A DNA stretch of 21,024 nt from contig SVQS01000014.1 of assembly GCA_015065205.1 (NCBI GenBank), positions 1 to 21,024 of the forward strand, read 5' to 3'. Made by a program: the position numbers and the translations under genes. The DNA comes from Oscillospiraceae bacterium (GTDB lineage Bacteria; Bacillota; Clostridia; Oscillospirales; CAG-272). Shown here in pieces: positions 1 through 7,054 of the stretch; position 1 is the stretch's first letter; each line of letters starts with the position of its first letter. The notes below the pieces were generated by a model. The model was not told the origin of the DNA and did not search any database. It saw only the letters and a list, made by a program, of their open reading frames with translations.

Positions 1-1763
1 AGAATTGCAAGCTCGTCGTAAAGCTCTGCGGGAACGCGATCGCCAACCTGCTTGTAGAACGCCTTGATGTTCTCAACGTCCTCGAGCCAGCTCTCGTTGT
101 CGATGGTGAGCAGCTCACGGATGGTGTCAACGGTAACGTCCTCAAGTCCTTCAATGTTGATGTCTTCAGCCTTGGGAACAAAGCCGATAGGTGTTTCAAC
201 TGCGTCAACCTTACCGTCGCAACGGTCGAGGATCCACATCAGAACTCTCATATTGTCGCCAAAGCCGGGCCAAATGAAGTGACCTTCAGCGTCGGTGCGG
301 AACCAGTTAACGTGGAAGATCTTGGGAGCGTTGGGAATCTTTTTGCCCATGTTGAGCCAGTGTTGGAAGTAGTCACCCATATCATAGCCTACGAAAGGAC
401 GCATAGCCATGGGGTCGCGGCGAACTACGCCAACAGCACCTGCAGCAGCTGCGGTGGTCTCGGAAGCCATAATAGAGCCTACGAAAGTACCGTTCTGCCA
501 GTTGCGAGATTCGTAAACCAGGGGAGCGGTCTTAGCACGTCTGCCGCCGAAGATGATAGCAGAGAGCGGAACGCCCTTCAGGCTATTGAACTCGGAGGAG
601 ATGCAAGGACAGTTGGTTGCCATTGCTGTAAAGCGGGAGTTGGGGTGAGCACCGGAGGTGTTGACCTTGTCTGCCTTGTCGTACTTGGTGTAATCCCACT
701 TTTCGCCCTTCCAGTTCAAAGCATTCTTGGGAGGATTGTTGTCAAGACCTTCCCACCAAACGGTGTTGTCATCAAGATTGTGGCAAACGTTGGTGAAGAT
801 GCAGTTCTTCTTGGTGGTCATAAGAGCGTTGTAGTTGGAGTGCTCGTTGGTACCGGGAGCAACGCCAAAGAAGCCGTTCTCGGGGTTGATAGCATAGAGT
901 CTGCCATCTTCGCCTACGCGGATCCAAGCGATGTCATCACCAACGGTCCAAACCTTGTAGCCGGCCTTCTTGTAGATTTCCGGGGGAATGAGCATTGCAA
1001 GGTTGGTCTTACCGCAAGCAGAGGGGAATGCCGCGGAGATATACTTGATCTCGCCCTGAGGATTTTCAAGACCGAGGATGAGCATGTGCTCAGCCATCCA
1101 GCCTTCCTTACGGCCCAGGTAAGATGCGATACGGAGTGCGAAGCACTTCTTGCCAAGCAGAACGTTTCCGCCGTAGCCGGAGTTAACGGACCAAATGGTG
1201 TTATCCTCGGGGAAGTGGCAAATGTAACGTTGCTCCTCGTCGCAGTCAGCAACAGCGTGCAGACCCTTGATGAACTCGGGGGAATCGCCGAGCGCTTCGA
1301 TAACGTTCTTGCCAACACGAGTCATAATGATCATGTTGAGAACAACGTAAATAGAGTCGGTCAATTCAATACCGATCTTTGCAAAGTCAGAACCAACTAC
1401 GCCCATGGAGTAGGGAATAACGTACATAGTTTTGCCATTGTAAGAATTCTTATAGAGTTTGGAAAGCTTTTCGTAGCATTCCTTGGGGTCCATCCAGTTG
1501 TTGATGTTACCTGCATCCTCTTTCTTGGAGGTGCAAATAAAGGTTCTGTGCTCTACACGTGCTACGTCGTTGATAGCGGTGCGGTGGAGATAGCAGTTGG
1601 GGTAAACGTCGGGGTTCAAAGCTTCAAGCTCACCGGTGCGGCAAGCCTCGGCACGCAGAGCCTCGGTCTGCTCTTCGCTACCGTCGATCCAAACGATTTC
1701 CTTTGGGCCAACCATTTCGGCCATGGAATTGATCCAATCAAGAACATACTTGTTATTGGTCAT
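1..1763 (-). CDS. pckG: Phosphoenolpyruvate carboxykinase (GTP), 3' end cut by window
   Basis: Interconverts oxaloacetate + GTP and PEP + CO2 + GDP in the cytoplasm, linking PEP to the C4-acid pool. The reading frame is open for 587 codons from the ATG at 1761-1763 to the window edge. The family is usually about 590-620 residues, so only a short C-terminal piece should be missing. The kinase-1a P-loop with the catalytic cysteine of the GTP class is present (FPSACGKTN, residues 246-254, Cys250). The metal-binding kinase-2 motif VGDDIAW is at 274-280. An AGGAG ribosome binding site (1771-1775, minus strand) precedes the ATG, with a good promoter further upstream. The gene stands alone and diverges from the zinc-ribbon gene. 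The GTP class is told from the ATP class by the FPSACGKTN motif and the overall sequence. Very confident of the family. Confidence 0.97.
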   Translation of the reverse strand, partial: MTNNKYVLDWINSMAEMVGPKEIVWIDGSEEQTEALRAEACRTGELEALNPDVYPNCYLHRTAINDVARVEHRTFICTSKKEDAGNINNWMDPKECYEKLSKLYKNSYNGKTMYVIPYSMGVVGSDFAKIGIELTDSIYVVLNMIIMTRVGKNVIEALGDSPEFIKGLHAVADCDEEQRYICHFPEDNTIWSVNSGYGGNVLLGKKCFALRIASYLGRKEGWMAEHMLILGLENPQGEIKYISAAFPSACGKTNLAMLIPPEIYKKAGYKVWTVGDDIAWIRVGEDGRLYAINPENGFFGVAPGTNEHSNYNALMTTKKNCIFTNVCHNLDDNTVWWEGLDNNPPKNALNWKGEKWDYTKYDKADKVNTSGAHPNSRFTAMATNCPCISSEFNSLKGVPLSAIIFGGRRAKTAPLVYESRNWQNGTFVGSIMASETTAAAAGAVGVVRRDPMAMRPFVGYDMGDYFQHWLNMGKKIPNAPKIFHVNWFRTDAEGHFIWPGFGDNMRVLMWILDRCDGKVDAVETPIGFVPKAEDINIEGLEDVTVDTIRELLTIDNESWLEDVENIKAFYKQVGDRVPAELYDELAI

Positions 1764-1841
1764 AGTTTTGCTCCTTTTTTTATGTAAAATTTATTAAAAT
1801 ACAAGATGTAGGCAAATAAGCAACCTTATCACCCATTATAT

Positions 1842-1870
1842 ATTATACACATTCGAACTGTGCATTTCAA
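1842..1870 (-). promoter_or_regulatory. Promoter of the PEP carboxykinase gene
   Basis: Read on the minus strand, TTGAAA (1865-1870) is followed by a 17-bp spacer and TATAAT (1842-1847), a vegetative sigma-type promoter. It implies a start near 1835 and a leader of about 70 nt. A second TATAAT lies at 1835-1840 but has no matching -35 at the right distance. Confidence 0.75.
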
Positions 1871-1911
1871 GAGAATTTCCAAAAGGTTACGATTTGTTCA
1901 TAATTTCAATC

Positions 1912-1934
1912 TATAATATTTAGAAAATATTATA
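1912..1934. promoter_or_regulatory. AT-rich palindrome, operator-like
   Basis: TATAATATTT and AAATATTATA form a perfect 10-bp inverted repeat separated by AGA. It lies between the -35 boxes of two divergent promoters, 17 bp upstream of the rightward -35 and about 40 bp upstream of the leftward -35. That position suits a regulator site acting on one or both genes. Its regulator is unknown. It could also simply be an AT-rich UP-like element. Confidence 0.45.
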
Positions 1935-1937
1935 CCT

Positions 1938-1951
1938 AGAGGAAATCCTCT
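1938..1951. promoter_or_regulatory. Short palindrome touching the rightward -35 box
   Basis: AGAGGA-AA-TCCTCT is a perfect 6-bp inverted repeat. Its last base is the first base of the TTGACA box at 1951-1956, so a protein bound here would compete with RNA polymerase. This is position-based inference only. Confidence 0.35.
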
Positions 1952-1978
1952 TGACAAACTTGAAAAATAGTGTATAAT
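1951..1978 (+). promoter_or_regulatory. Promoter of the zinc-ribbon gene / rsmE unit
   Basis: Consensus TTGACA (1951-1956), 16-bp spacer and consensus TATAAT (1973-1978). The predicted transcription start near 1985 rules out an in-frame ATG at 1970, which lies inside the promoter, and supports the ATG at 2015. Confidence 0.85.
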
Positions 1979-2014
1979 GATATATATAACAAAATGATGA
2001 AAAGGAGAGACAAA

Positions 2015-2794
2015 ATGGGAGCAGATCTTGGATTTTTTGCAGAGGATCGCGAACGCGATTTTCCGGAATTGAATAAATGTCCCGATTGTGAGACCTTCTT
2101 TGCTGATTCCAATTGTCCTCTTTGTGGCAAAGAGTGTCCCGAAGAGTTTCGAGCAGGCAATCGCAAACAAATAAAGCAAAAGAGACACCACCGCCCGTCC
2201 GGAAACGGACGCGTGCAATTCGTGCCGTGGTATCACACGGTGTGGTTCGTTGTGCTGATGCTGATTGTTCAACCCATCGTTGGCTTAATTCTTACTTGGA
2301 GCAGTGTTTGGAAAACGCATTGGAAGATTATTGTCACTATCCTTGTTGTTTTGCCTTATCTTTGTATGGCAGTTTTTGGTATTGTTGCGGCAATCACAGA
2401 TGAATTGCATATGCGTGAAATTCCAATCAATCTTGAATTGACCGATGAGGACTATCGTGCATCCTGTACCAAGCCTGATACCGAAGTACTCTATCGCAAT
2501 AGTAATCAAAATGTAGGGGAATACGTTTGCATGGATTTGACAGTGGTTGAGTTTTCAAGCACGTATTACTATACCCCCGACGTTGTCTATATGGAGACAA
2601 ACGTTTATCTTTGCCACATAGAGCAAGGAGAGAGAACTTTGGAGTTCTTCGTAGTAGACTATCGTCAAGAAAATCAAGAACGGTTGGCAATTGGAGATAA
2701 AATTACCATTTGGGGTGAAGTAGCAGGGGAAATTGAAGCTGGAGAAAGTGCTTCTCGCCCGGCTATTTATGCTCGCTTTATCGATATACAATAA
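2015..2794 (+). CDS. Zinc-ribbon membrane protein with C-terminal OB-fold-like domain
   Basis: A 259-residue protein of unknown function. At the N-terminus four cysteines in two pairs (CPDC 22-25, CPLC 34-37), plus Cys41, look like a zinc ribbon. A basic linker (about 48-66) and two membrane segments (about 74-97 and 104-127) follow. The C-terminal part (about 140-259) has strand-rich text ending in a 'GDKITIWGEVAG'-like turn (227-238), resembling the tRNA_anti-like (OB-fold) domain found in other small membrane proteins; this assignment is from memory of the family. The start at 2015 is set by AGGAG (2003-2007), 7 nt upstream, and by the promoter position. It sits 15 nt before the rsmE start and is almost certainly co-transcribed with it. 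Function is not predicted. Confidence 0.8.
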   Translation: MGADLGFFAEDRERDFPELNKCPDCETFFADSNCPLCGKECPEEFRAGNRKQIKQKRHHRPSGNGRVQFVPWYHTVWFVVLMLIVQPIVGLILTWSSVWKTHWKIIVTILVVLPYLCMAVFGIVAAITDELHMREIPINLELTDEDYRASCTKPDTEVLYRNSNQNVGEYVCMDLTVVEFSSTYYYTPDVVYMETNVYLCHIEQGERTLEFFVVDYRQENQERLAIGDKITIWGEVAGEIEAGESASRPAIYARFIDIQ

Positions 2795-2809
2795 TTGGAG
2801 AAGAAGACT

Positions 2810-3565
2810 ATGCCAAGATTTTTTATTCGTGCCAACCAAATTGAAGATGGTGTTGTAACGCTTTTGGGCGATGATGCACATCATATCTCACGCTCGCTCC
2901 GTATGGCGGCAGGAGAATGTATCACCGTGTGTGATATGCAAAAAAATGAATACGAGTGCGAGCTGACAGACTTTTTGCCCGATAGTGTTCTTGCCAAAGT
3001 TCTTACAACGCGAAAGAGTGACACCGAGCCGCCTTATTATGCGCACGTTTTCCAAGCGCTTCCCAAGGGAGATAAGCTCGACAGTGTCATTCAAAAGGCA
3101 GTTGAATGCGGCGCATCCGAAATCACGACCTTTGAAAGCGAACGTTGCATTGTTCGTGCCAAAGGTGAAAATGAAGCCAAAAAGGTCGAGCGCCGTCAGC
3201 GCATAGCGCTTGAGGCAGCAAAGCAGAGCGGTCGCGGTATAGTTCCTACAATCAACCCTACCATCTCTTTTGCCGAAATGTGCCGCCGCGCGTCCGAGGC
3301 AGATATCGCACTGTTCTGCTATGAGGGAGACGGCACCGAGCCGCTTCCCAAAGCACTCCAAAAAGCCATTGCGAAAACCGACAAGAAAAATCCGACCGTT
3401 GCCGTTATCATCGGCAGTGAAGGCGGCTTCTCGCTGGCGGAAGCCGAAAAAATTTGCTCTATGGGCATTCTGCCCGTAGGACTCGGCAAGCGTATTTTAC
3501 GCACCGAAACCGCATCGGGTTTTGCGCTCGCTTGTCTTGTTTATGCCCTTGAAATGCAAAATTGA
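2810..3565 (+). CDS. rsmE: 16S rRNA (uracil(1498)-N3)-methyltransferase RsmE
   Basis: A SAM-dependent, SPOUT-class methyltransferase that modifies U1498 in helix 44 of 16S rRNA on the 30S subunit. The 251 residues match the usual length of about 245-255. The N-terminal PUA-like part begins MPRFF and has the typical DDAHH motif (21-25). The middle carries QALPKGDKLD (82-91). The knotted C-terminal domain carries IGSEGGFS (201-208) and LGKRILRTETA (225-235), the cofactor-binding loops. The ATG at 2810 is preferred over an in-frame TTG at 2795 because GGAG (2797-2800) lies 9 nt upstream of the ATG and overlaps the TTG codon. It is the second gene of the unit starting at the 1951 promoter. In many Firmicutes rsmE follows prmA, which is not seen here. 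Confidence 0.96.
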   Translation: MPRFFIRANQIEDGVVTLLGDDAHHISRSLRMAAGECITVCDMQKNEYECELTDFLPDSVLAKVLTTRKSDTEPPYYAHVFQALPKGDKLDSVIQKAVECGASEITTFESERCIVRAKGENEAKKVERRQRIALEAAKQSGRGIVPTINPTISFAEMCRRASEADIALFCYEGDGTEPLPKALQKAIAKTDKKNPTVAVIIGSEGGFSLAEAEKICSMGILPVGLGKRILRTETASGFALACLVYALEMQN

Positions 3566-3600
3566 TATGCAAAAGTCCCAAAATCGTGGTTGATTTGACG

Positions 3601-3630
3601 AAAAACAGCCACTTTTTGGGGCTGTTTTTT
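3601..3630 (+). terminator. Rho-independent terminator after rsmE
   Basis: AAAAACAGCC (3601-3610) pairs with GGCTGTTTTT (3620-3629) around a 9-nt loop. The T run 3625-3630 forms the tail. It lies 36 nt after the rsmE stop and closes the two-gene unit. Confidence 0.85.
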
Positions 3631-3692
3631 GATGTGCTATACACTCTGCCCAAAAAAAATAAAAATTTTTATAAGAAATATTCAAAAACCTA

Positions 3693-3721
3693 TTGAAAAA
3701 TGACAAAAAATAGTGTAGAAT
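3693..3721 (+). promoter_or_regulatory. Promoter of the PucR-type regulator gene
   Basis: TTGAAA (3693-3698), 17-bp spacer and TAGAAT (3716-3721). The stretch just before and over the -10 closely resembles the one at the 1951 promoter (AAAAATAGTGTAKAAT in both). The expected start near 3728 favours the ATG at 3777 over the in-frame ATG at 3732, which would have no room for a ribosome binding site. Confidence 0.65.
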
Positions 3722-3776
3722 ATAGGTAGTTTTGTACGAAGCCTATTCTCAAAAACAAAAGAGGAGATCAAAATTT

Positions 3777-4862
3777 ATGTCAAATAGGTTGTTTCAAGGT
3801 GTTATTCACCAAATGAAAGATGCGATCGATCGCGTTATCGGCGTTGTTGATGAAAACGGTGTTATCATTTCCTGTTCGGAACTTGTTAAAATCGGTGAGA
3901 TCCGTCAGGGCGTGCGCGATGAGCTCAGCTATTCCAGCGATGTTATCACCAGCGGTGGCTATACCTACCGCCCGATGACAAACGGACCCAAAACCGATTA
4001 TATCGTGTTTGTTGAAGGCGAAGATAAGATGGCAGAGAAGATGTCCAAGCTTTTGGCTATTTCTTTAGGCAATATCAAAAACCTCTACGATGAAAAGTAC
4101 GATAAAGGCTCTTTCATCAAGAATATCATTTTGGATAACATTCTCCCCAGTGATATTTACATCAAATCCAAGGAATTGCACTTTAATACTAATGAGTCGC
4201 GTGTTATCTTTTTGATTAAGTTTTTGGGTAAGACCGATATGCTTCCTTTTGAAATGCTGCAAAATATGTTCCCCGAAAGAGCAAAGGACTATGTTATCAG
4301 CGTTGGTGAGCACGATATCGTTTTGGTAAAGGATGTTAAACCCGGAACAGAGAATAAGGACTTTGAAAAAATCGCTACCAATATTGCCGATACGCTTTCT
4401 GCAGAGTTCTATACGCAGGTTGCCATCGGTATCTCCTCGGTTGTAGAGAATATCAAGGATCTTGCCCGTGCTTATAAGGAAGCACAGGTTGCCCTTGAGG
4501 TTGGCAAGGTATTTGAGAACGAAAAGAATATCATCAGCTATGAGAATCTCGGCATTGGCCGTTTGATTTATCAGTTGCCCACAACACTTTGCGAAATGTT
4601 CTTGCAAGAGGTATTCAAGCGCGGTAGTCTTGAGTCTCTGGACCGCGAAACCCTGCAAACAATTCAGGCATTCTTCGAGAACAATCTCAACGTTTCCGAG
4701 ACCTCGCGTAAGCTCTTTGTACACCGCAATACGCTGGTTTACCGCCTCGATAAGATTCGCAAGATGACAGGTCTTGATTTGCGCGAATTCGAGCATGCTA
4801 TCACGTTTAAGGTAGCACTGATGGTTAAAAAATATCTCAATTCCAAGCCCATCAAGTTTTAA
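3777..4862 (+). CDS. PucR/CdaR-family transcriptional regulator
   Basis: A 361-residue cytoplasmic DNA-binding protein. The C-terminal helix-turn-helix (about 295-355) has the pattern of the PucR/CdaR family: NVSETSRKLFVHRNTLVYRL (305-324), then KIRKMTGLDL. The middle (about 135-250) fits the GGDEF-like CdaR regulatory domain in position and style. The N-terminus (1-100) resembles the sensor half of sugar-diacid regulators, but its ligand cannot be read from the sequence. The start is chosen for GAGGAG (3761-3766), 10 nt upstream. It has its own promoter and is followed by a hairpin. No gene for sugar-acid, purine or proline use, the usual targets of this family, sits next to it, so its regulon is unknown. 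Confidence 0.85.
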   Translation: MSNRLFQGVIHQMKDAIDRVIGVVDENGVIISCSELVKIGEIRQGVRDELSYSSDVITSGGYTYRPMTNGPKTDYIVFVEGEDKMAEKMSKLLAISLGNIKNLYDEKYDKGSFIKNIILDNILPSDIYIKSKELHFNTNESRVIFLIKFLGKTDMLPFEMLQNMFPERAKDYVISVGEHDIVLVKDVKPGTENKDFEKIATNIADTLSAEFYTQVAIGISSVVENIKDLARAYKEAQVALEVGKVFENEKNIISYENLGIGRLIYQLPTTLCEMFLQEVFKRGSLESLDRETLQTIQAFFENNLNVSETSRKLFVHRNTLVYRLDKIRKMTGLDLREFEHAITFKVALMVKKYLNSKPIKF

Positions 4863-4898
4863 GAATTGCTTAGCGGCATTGCGCCAAAAAGTTAGAAA

Positions 4899-4933
4899 AA
4901 GCGAAATGCAGGAGAAAATCCGGCATTTCGCTT
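4899..4933. terminator. Strong hairpin after the regulator gene
   Basis: AAGCGAAATGC (4899-4909) and GCATTTCGCTT (4923-4933) pair perfectly. GGA/TCC extends the stem after one A-G mismatch, leaving a GAAAA loop. On the plus strand no T run follows, but on the minus strand the stem ends in a T-rich tail (CTTTTTC). It may therefore stop antisense transcription better than sense transcription, or may stabilise the 3' end of the regulator mRNA. Confidence 0.5.
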
Positions 4934-5039
4934 CCACACTGTTATATGTACGCATAAGCGTCAAAAAACATCCATAAAATACGATATCTATACAAGACCG
5001 CGAAGTAATATCTGATTTATGATTTGAAGGGAAACAAGA

Positions 5040-6461
5040 ATGGATTATAACAATTACAGCGATTTTACCTGGATGGAATCTTCCAAACCACCTCAAAGGG
5101 GTAAAAAGCCGGAGTGGCGTTGTCCCGTTAGCGTACTTTTGGTACTTTTGTGCGTAACCATTGTGGGTACAATGCTGTTCACCTTTCACCTGACGTCCAA
5201 ATGGGTCAGGGCACAGGATTCTGCAATTATTCAGCAACAACAGCAAACAATTGATAATCTGAAAGATGCTTTTGAAAACGATGACTTTGGCAAGCTGGAA
5301 ATTTTGGCAGGATTGTTGGAAGAATATTCGTATTATTCCAATCAATTCAATACAGAACAGATGCTTGATGAAGTATTGCGCGCGTATGCTTATGCTACGG
5401 GCGACAATTATGCCGCGTATTACACCGAGGAAGAATATGCCATGCTCAGCAGTGACAATGCAGGTGCGGGTGTTGGCATCGGTGTCAGTGTGGTTAACGA
5501 TAAGTTGACGATTAATGAGCAAGATTTTTTGACGTTCAATATTATCACAATTTTTAAAAATGCTCCTGCCGATGTCAGCGGCTTGCATGTGGGAGATCAC
5601 ATTTATGCCATCGAAATTGATGGTAAGTATAAAAGTGTTACAGAATTGGGCGGTTACACGCCCGCGCTAAATGCCATTCGCGGTGAGGTAGGAAGCACTG
5701 TCAAGCTACTTGCGTTCCGCACTGACGGAAACGGCGGCTATACTACCCTTGAAGTTGCTATTGTTCGCAACACTTATACCAAAGAGTCGGTTAGTTATCG
5801 CGTATCCAAAACCGATGCAAATGTCGGTGTCGTATATATTTCGGAGTTTGATCTGCAAACTCCTGTACAATTTAAAGCCGCTGTCAAGGCATTGCAAGCC
5901 CAAGGCGTAGATAAATTTATCTTTGACGTGCGCAACAACCCCGGCGGAGATTTGAATTCCATTACTGCCGTTTTGTCGTATTTGTTAAACAAGGGTGACT
6001 TGATTATAGCCGCAATCGATAATAAAGGAAATCGTGTTCAACCCATTTGTTATGCAGGTGCCGGCACGTATGTGGCAGAAAATGAAGTAGGAATGTTTGC
6101 CGATCTTGATATGGTGGTTCTTTGCAACGGTAGCACCGCAAGTGCAGCTGAAGTGTTTACCGCGAGTTTGCGTGACCACAAAAATGTTTCGATCGTCGGT
6201 GAAACCACCTTTGGCAAAGGAATTATGCAACGCTATTACAGTTTGGCACTTTTAACCGGCGGTCTTTACGACGGCTACGTTAAAATGACAACACACGCGT
6301 ACGTCACCGAGTGTGGCATCACGTATCACGATATTGGAATCGCTCCAACCGAAGGGTATGAGGTTGCACTCACAGAGGAAGCAAAGGCATACCACTTCTA
6401 TCTGCTACCCGAAAATTTGGATAATCAACTGCAAAAGGCCATTCAGGCTGTTAAGAAATAA
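5040..6461 (+). CDS. S41-family (C-terminal processing) membrane protease
   Basis: A 473-residue serine protease of the CtpA/Prc type. A cytoplasmic N-terminus is followed by one membrane segment (about 29-50), so the rest acts outside the membrane. A coiled, Gln-rich stretch (about 60-80) leads to a PDZ domain (about 130-235) and the S41 protease domain (about 255-435). In GSTASAAE (364-371) Ser368 is the expected nucleophile. Lys393 in FGKG lies 25 residues on, the spacing of the Ser/Lys dyad in this family. The substrate-loop motif VRNNPGGDL is at 297-305. AAGGG upstream (5027-5031) supports the ATG. No convincing promoter is visible in the gap behind the regulator gene. greA follows after 42 nt and is probably co-transcribed. 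Substrates are unknown; relatives process envelope or sporulation proteins. Confidence 0.93.
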   Translation: MDYNNYSDFTWMESSKPPQRGKKPEWRCPVSVLLVLLCVTIVGTMLFTFHLTSKWVRAQDSAIIQQQQQTIDNLKDAFENDDFGKLEILAGLLEEYSYYSNQFNTEQMLDEVLRAYAYATGDNYAAYYTEEEYAMLSSDNAGAGVGIGVSVVNDKLTINEQDFLTFNIITIFKNAPADVSGLHVGDHIYAIEIDGKYKSVTELGGYTPALNAIRGEVGSTVKLLAFRTDGNGGYTTLEVAIVRNTYTKESVSYRVSKTDANVGVVYISEFDLQTPVQFKAAVKALQAQGVDKFIFDVRNNPGGDLNSITAVLSYLLNKGDLIIAAIDNKGNRVQPICYAGAGTYVAENEVGMFADLDMVVLCNGSTASAAEVFTASLRDHKNVSIVGETTFGKGIMQRYYSLALLTGGLYDGYVKMTTHAYVTECGITYHDIGIAPTEGYEVALTEEAKAYHFYLLPENLDNQLQKAIQAVKK

Positions 6462-6503
6462 TACTAACTGTCACTTTTATATACTATAAGGAGATTGAAT
6501 ATT

Positions 6504-6986
6504 ATGGCTAAGGGAAAACAAACGCTTTATACACAACAAGGTTATCAGGAATTGGTAGATGAACTCTATCGCCGCACACACGAAGAGCGTGAAAAAATCA
6601 AAAATGACATTGCTACCGCACGTGGCTTTGGTGACCTTTCCGAGAATGCTGAATACGATGCCGCAAGAAACGACCAAGCGAAAAACGAAGCACGTATTAA
6701 AGAATTAGAAGAATTGATTGAAAATGCGGTCATTCTCGACGAATCCAATATCGATAGCAGTGTTATCAGTTTGGGTTCCACTGTTAAACTTCTTAACAAG
6801 AACGCAAACGCAGAGTTTACCTATGCTTTGGTTGGTTCTAACGAAGCCAATCCTGCTGAAGGGAAGATTTCCGACCAATCTCCCATCGGTGCGGCACTTA
6901 TCGGCAAAAAAGCCGGTGATGAGATCACTGTTGAGGTTCCCAACGGTAGCATTTCTATGAAGATCATTGAGGTTTCCAGAAAGTAA
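6504..6986 (+). CDS. greA: Transcription elongation factor GreA
   Basis: Rescues backtracked RNA polymerase by stimulating cleavage of the nascent RNA through the secondary channel. The 160 residues match the family's 155-165. The N-terminal coiled coil has the conserved tip GDLSENAEYDAAR (43-55), with the acidic residues Asp44 and Glu47 that reach the active site. The C-terminal FKBP-like domain includes the typical GSTVKL and SPIGAALIGKKAGDE stretches. The start is the ATG at 6504 with AAGGAG (6488-6493). An in-frame TTG three codons upstream is less well placed. A strong terminator follows directly. Confidence 0.97.
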   Translation: MAKGKQTLYTQQGYQELVDELYRRTHEEREKIKNDIATARGFGDLSENAEYDAARNDQAKNEARIKELEELIENAVILDESNIDSSVISLGSTVKLLNKNANAEFTYALVGSNEANPAEGKISDQSPIGAALIGKKAGDEITVEVPNGSISMKIIEVSRK

Positions 6987-7001
6987 GCCTCGGCAATAGC
7001 A

Positions 7002-7041
7002 GCGAGGTGTTGACAGAACAGCGCAACACCTCGCGTTTTTT
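7002..7041 (+). terminator. Rho-independent terminator after greA, abutting the next ribosome binding site
   Basis: GCGAGGTGTTG (7002-7012) and CAACACCTCGC (7024-7034) form a perfect 11-bp stem with an 11-nt loop, followed by G and six T. The T run ends at 7041 and the ribosome binding site of the next gene starts at 7042. Confidence 0.88.
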
Positions 7042-7048
7042 AAGGAGG
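7042..7048 (+). promoter_or_regulatory. Strong ribosome binding site AAGGAGG
   Basis: AAGGAGG with 6 nt to the ATG at 7055 fixes the start of the next gene and rules out an upstream in-frame ATG at 7007 inside the terminator stem. It starts at the base following the terminator T run. Confidence 0.85.
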
Positions 7049-7054
7049 AGAAAA

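Noticed and set aside
279..1787. Long open frame (502 codons) on the plus strand, antisense to PEP carboxykinase
   Set aside because: It lies entirely over a well-conserved gene in the opposite strand, has no ribosome binding site and encodes nothing recognisable. Codon bias in the real gene leaves few antisense stops.
1970..2014. Upstream in-frame ATG for the zinc-ribbon gene
   Set aside because: It lies within the -10 region of the promoter, before the expected transcript start. The ATG at 2015 has a well-spaced AGGAG.
4065..5600. Long minus-strand open frame (511 codons) across the regulator and protease genes
   Set aside because: It spans an intergenic hairpin and two genes with convincing proteins on the other strand.
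7010..7015. TTGACA sequence inside the greA terminator hairpin, as a possible promoter
   Set aside because: No -10 like sequence lies 16-18 bp downstream; that position holds the GC-rich stem and T run.
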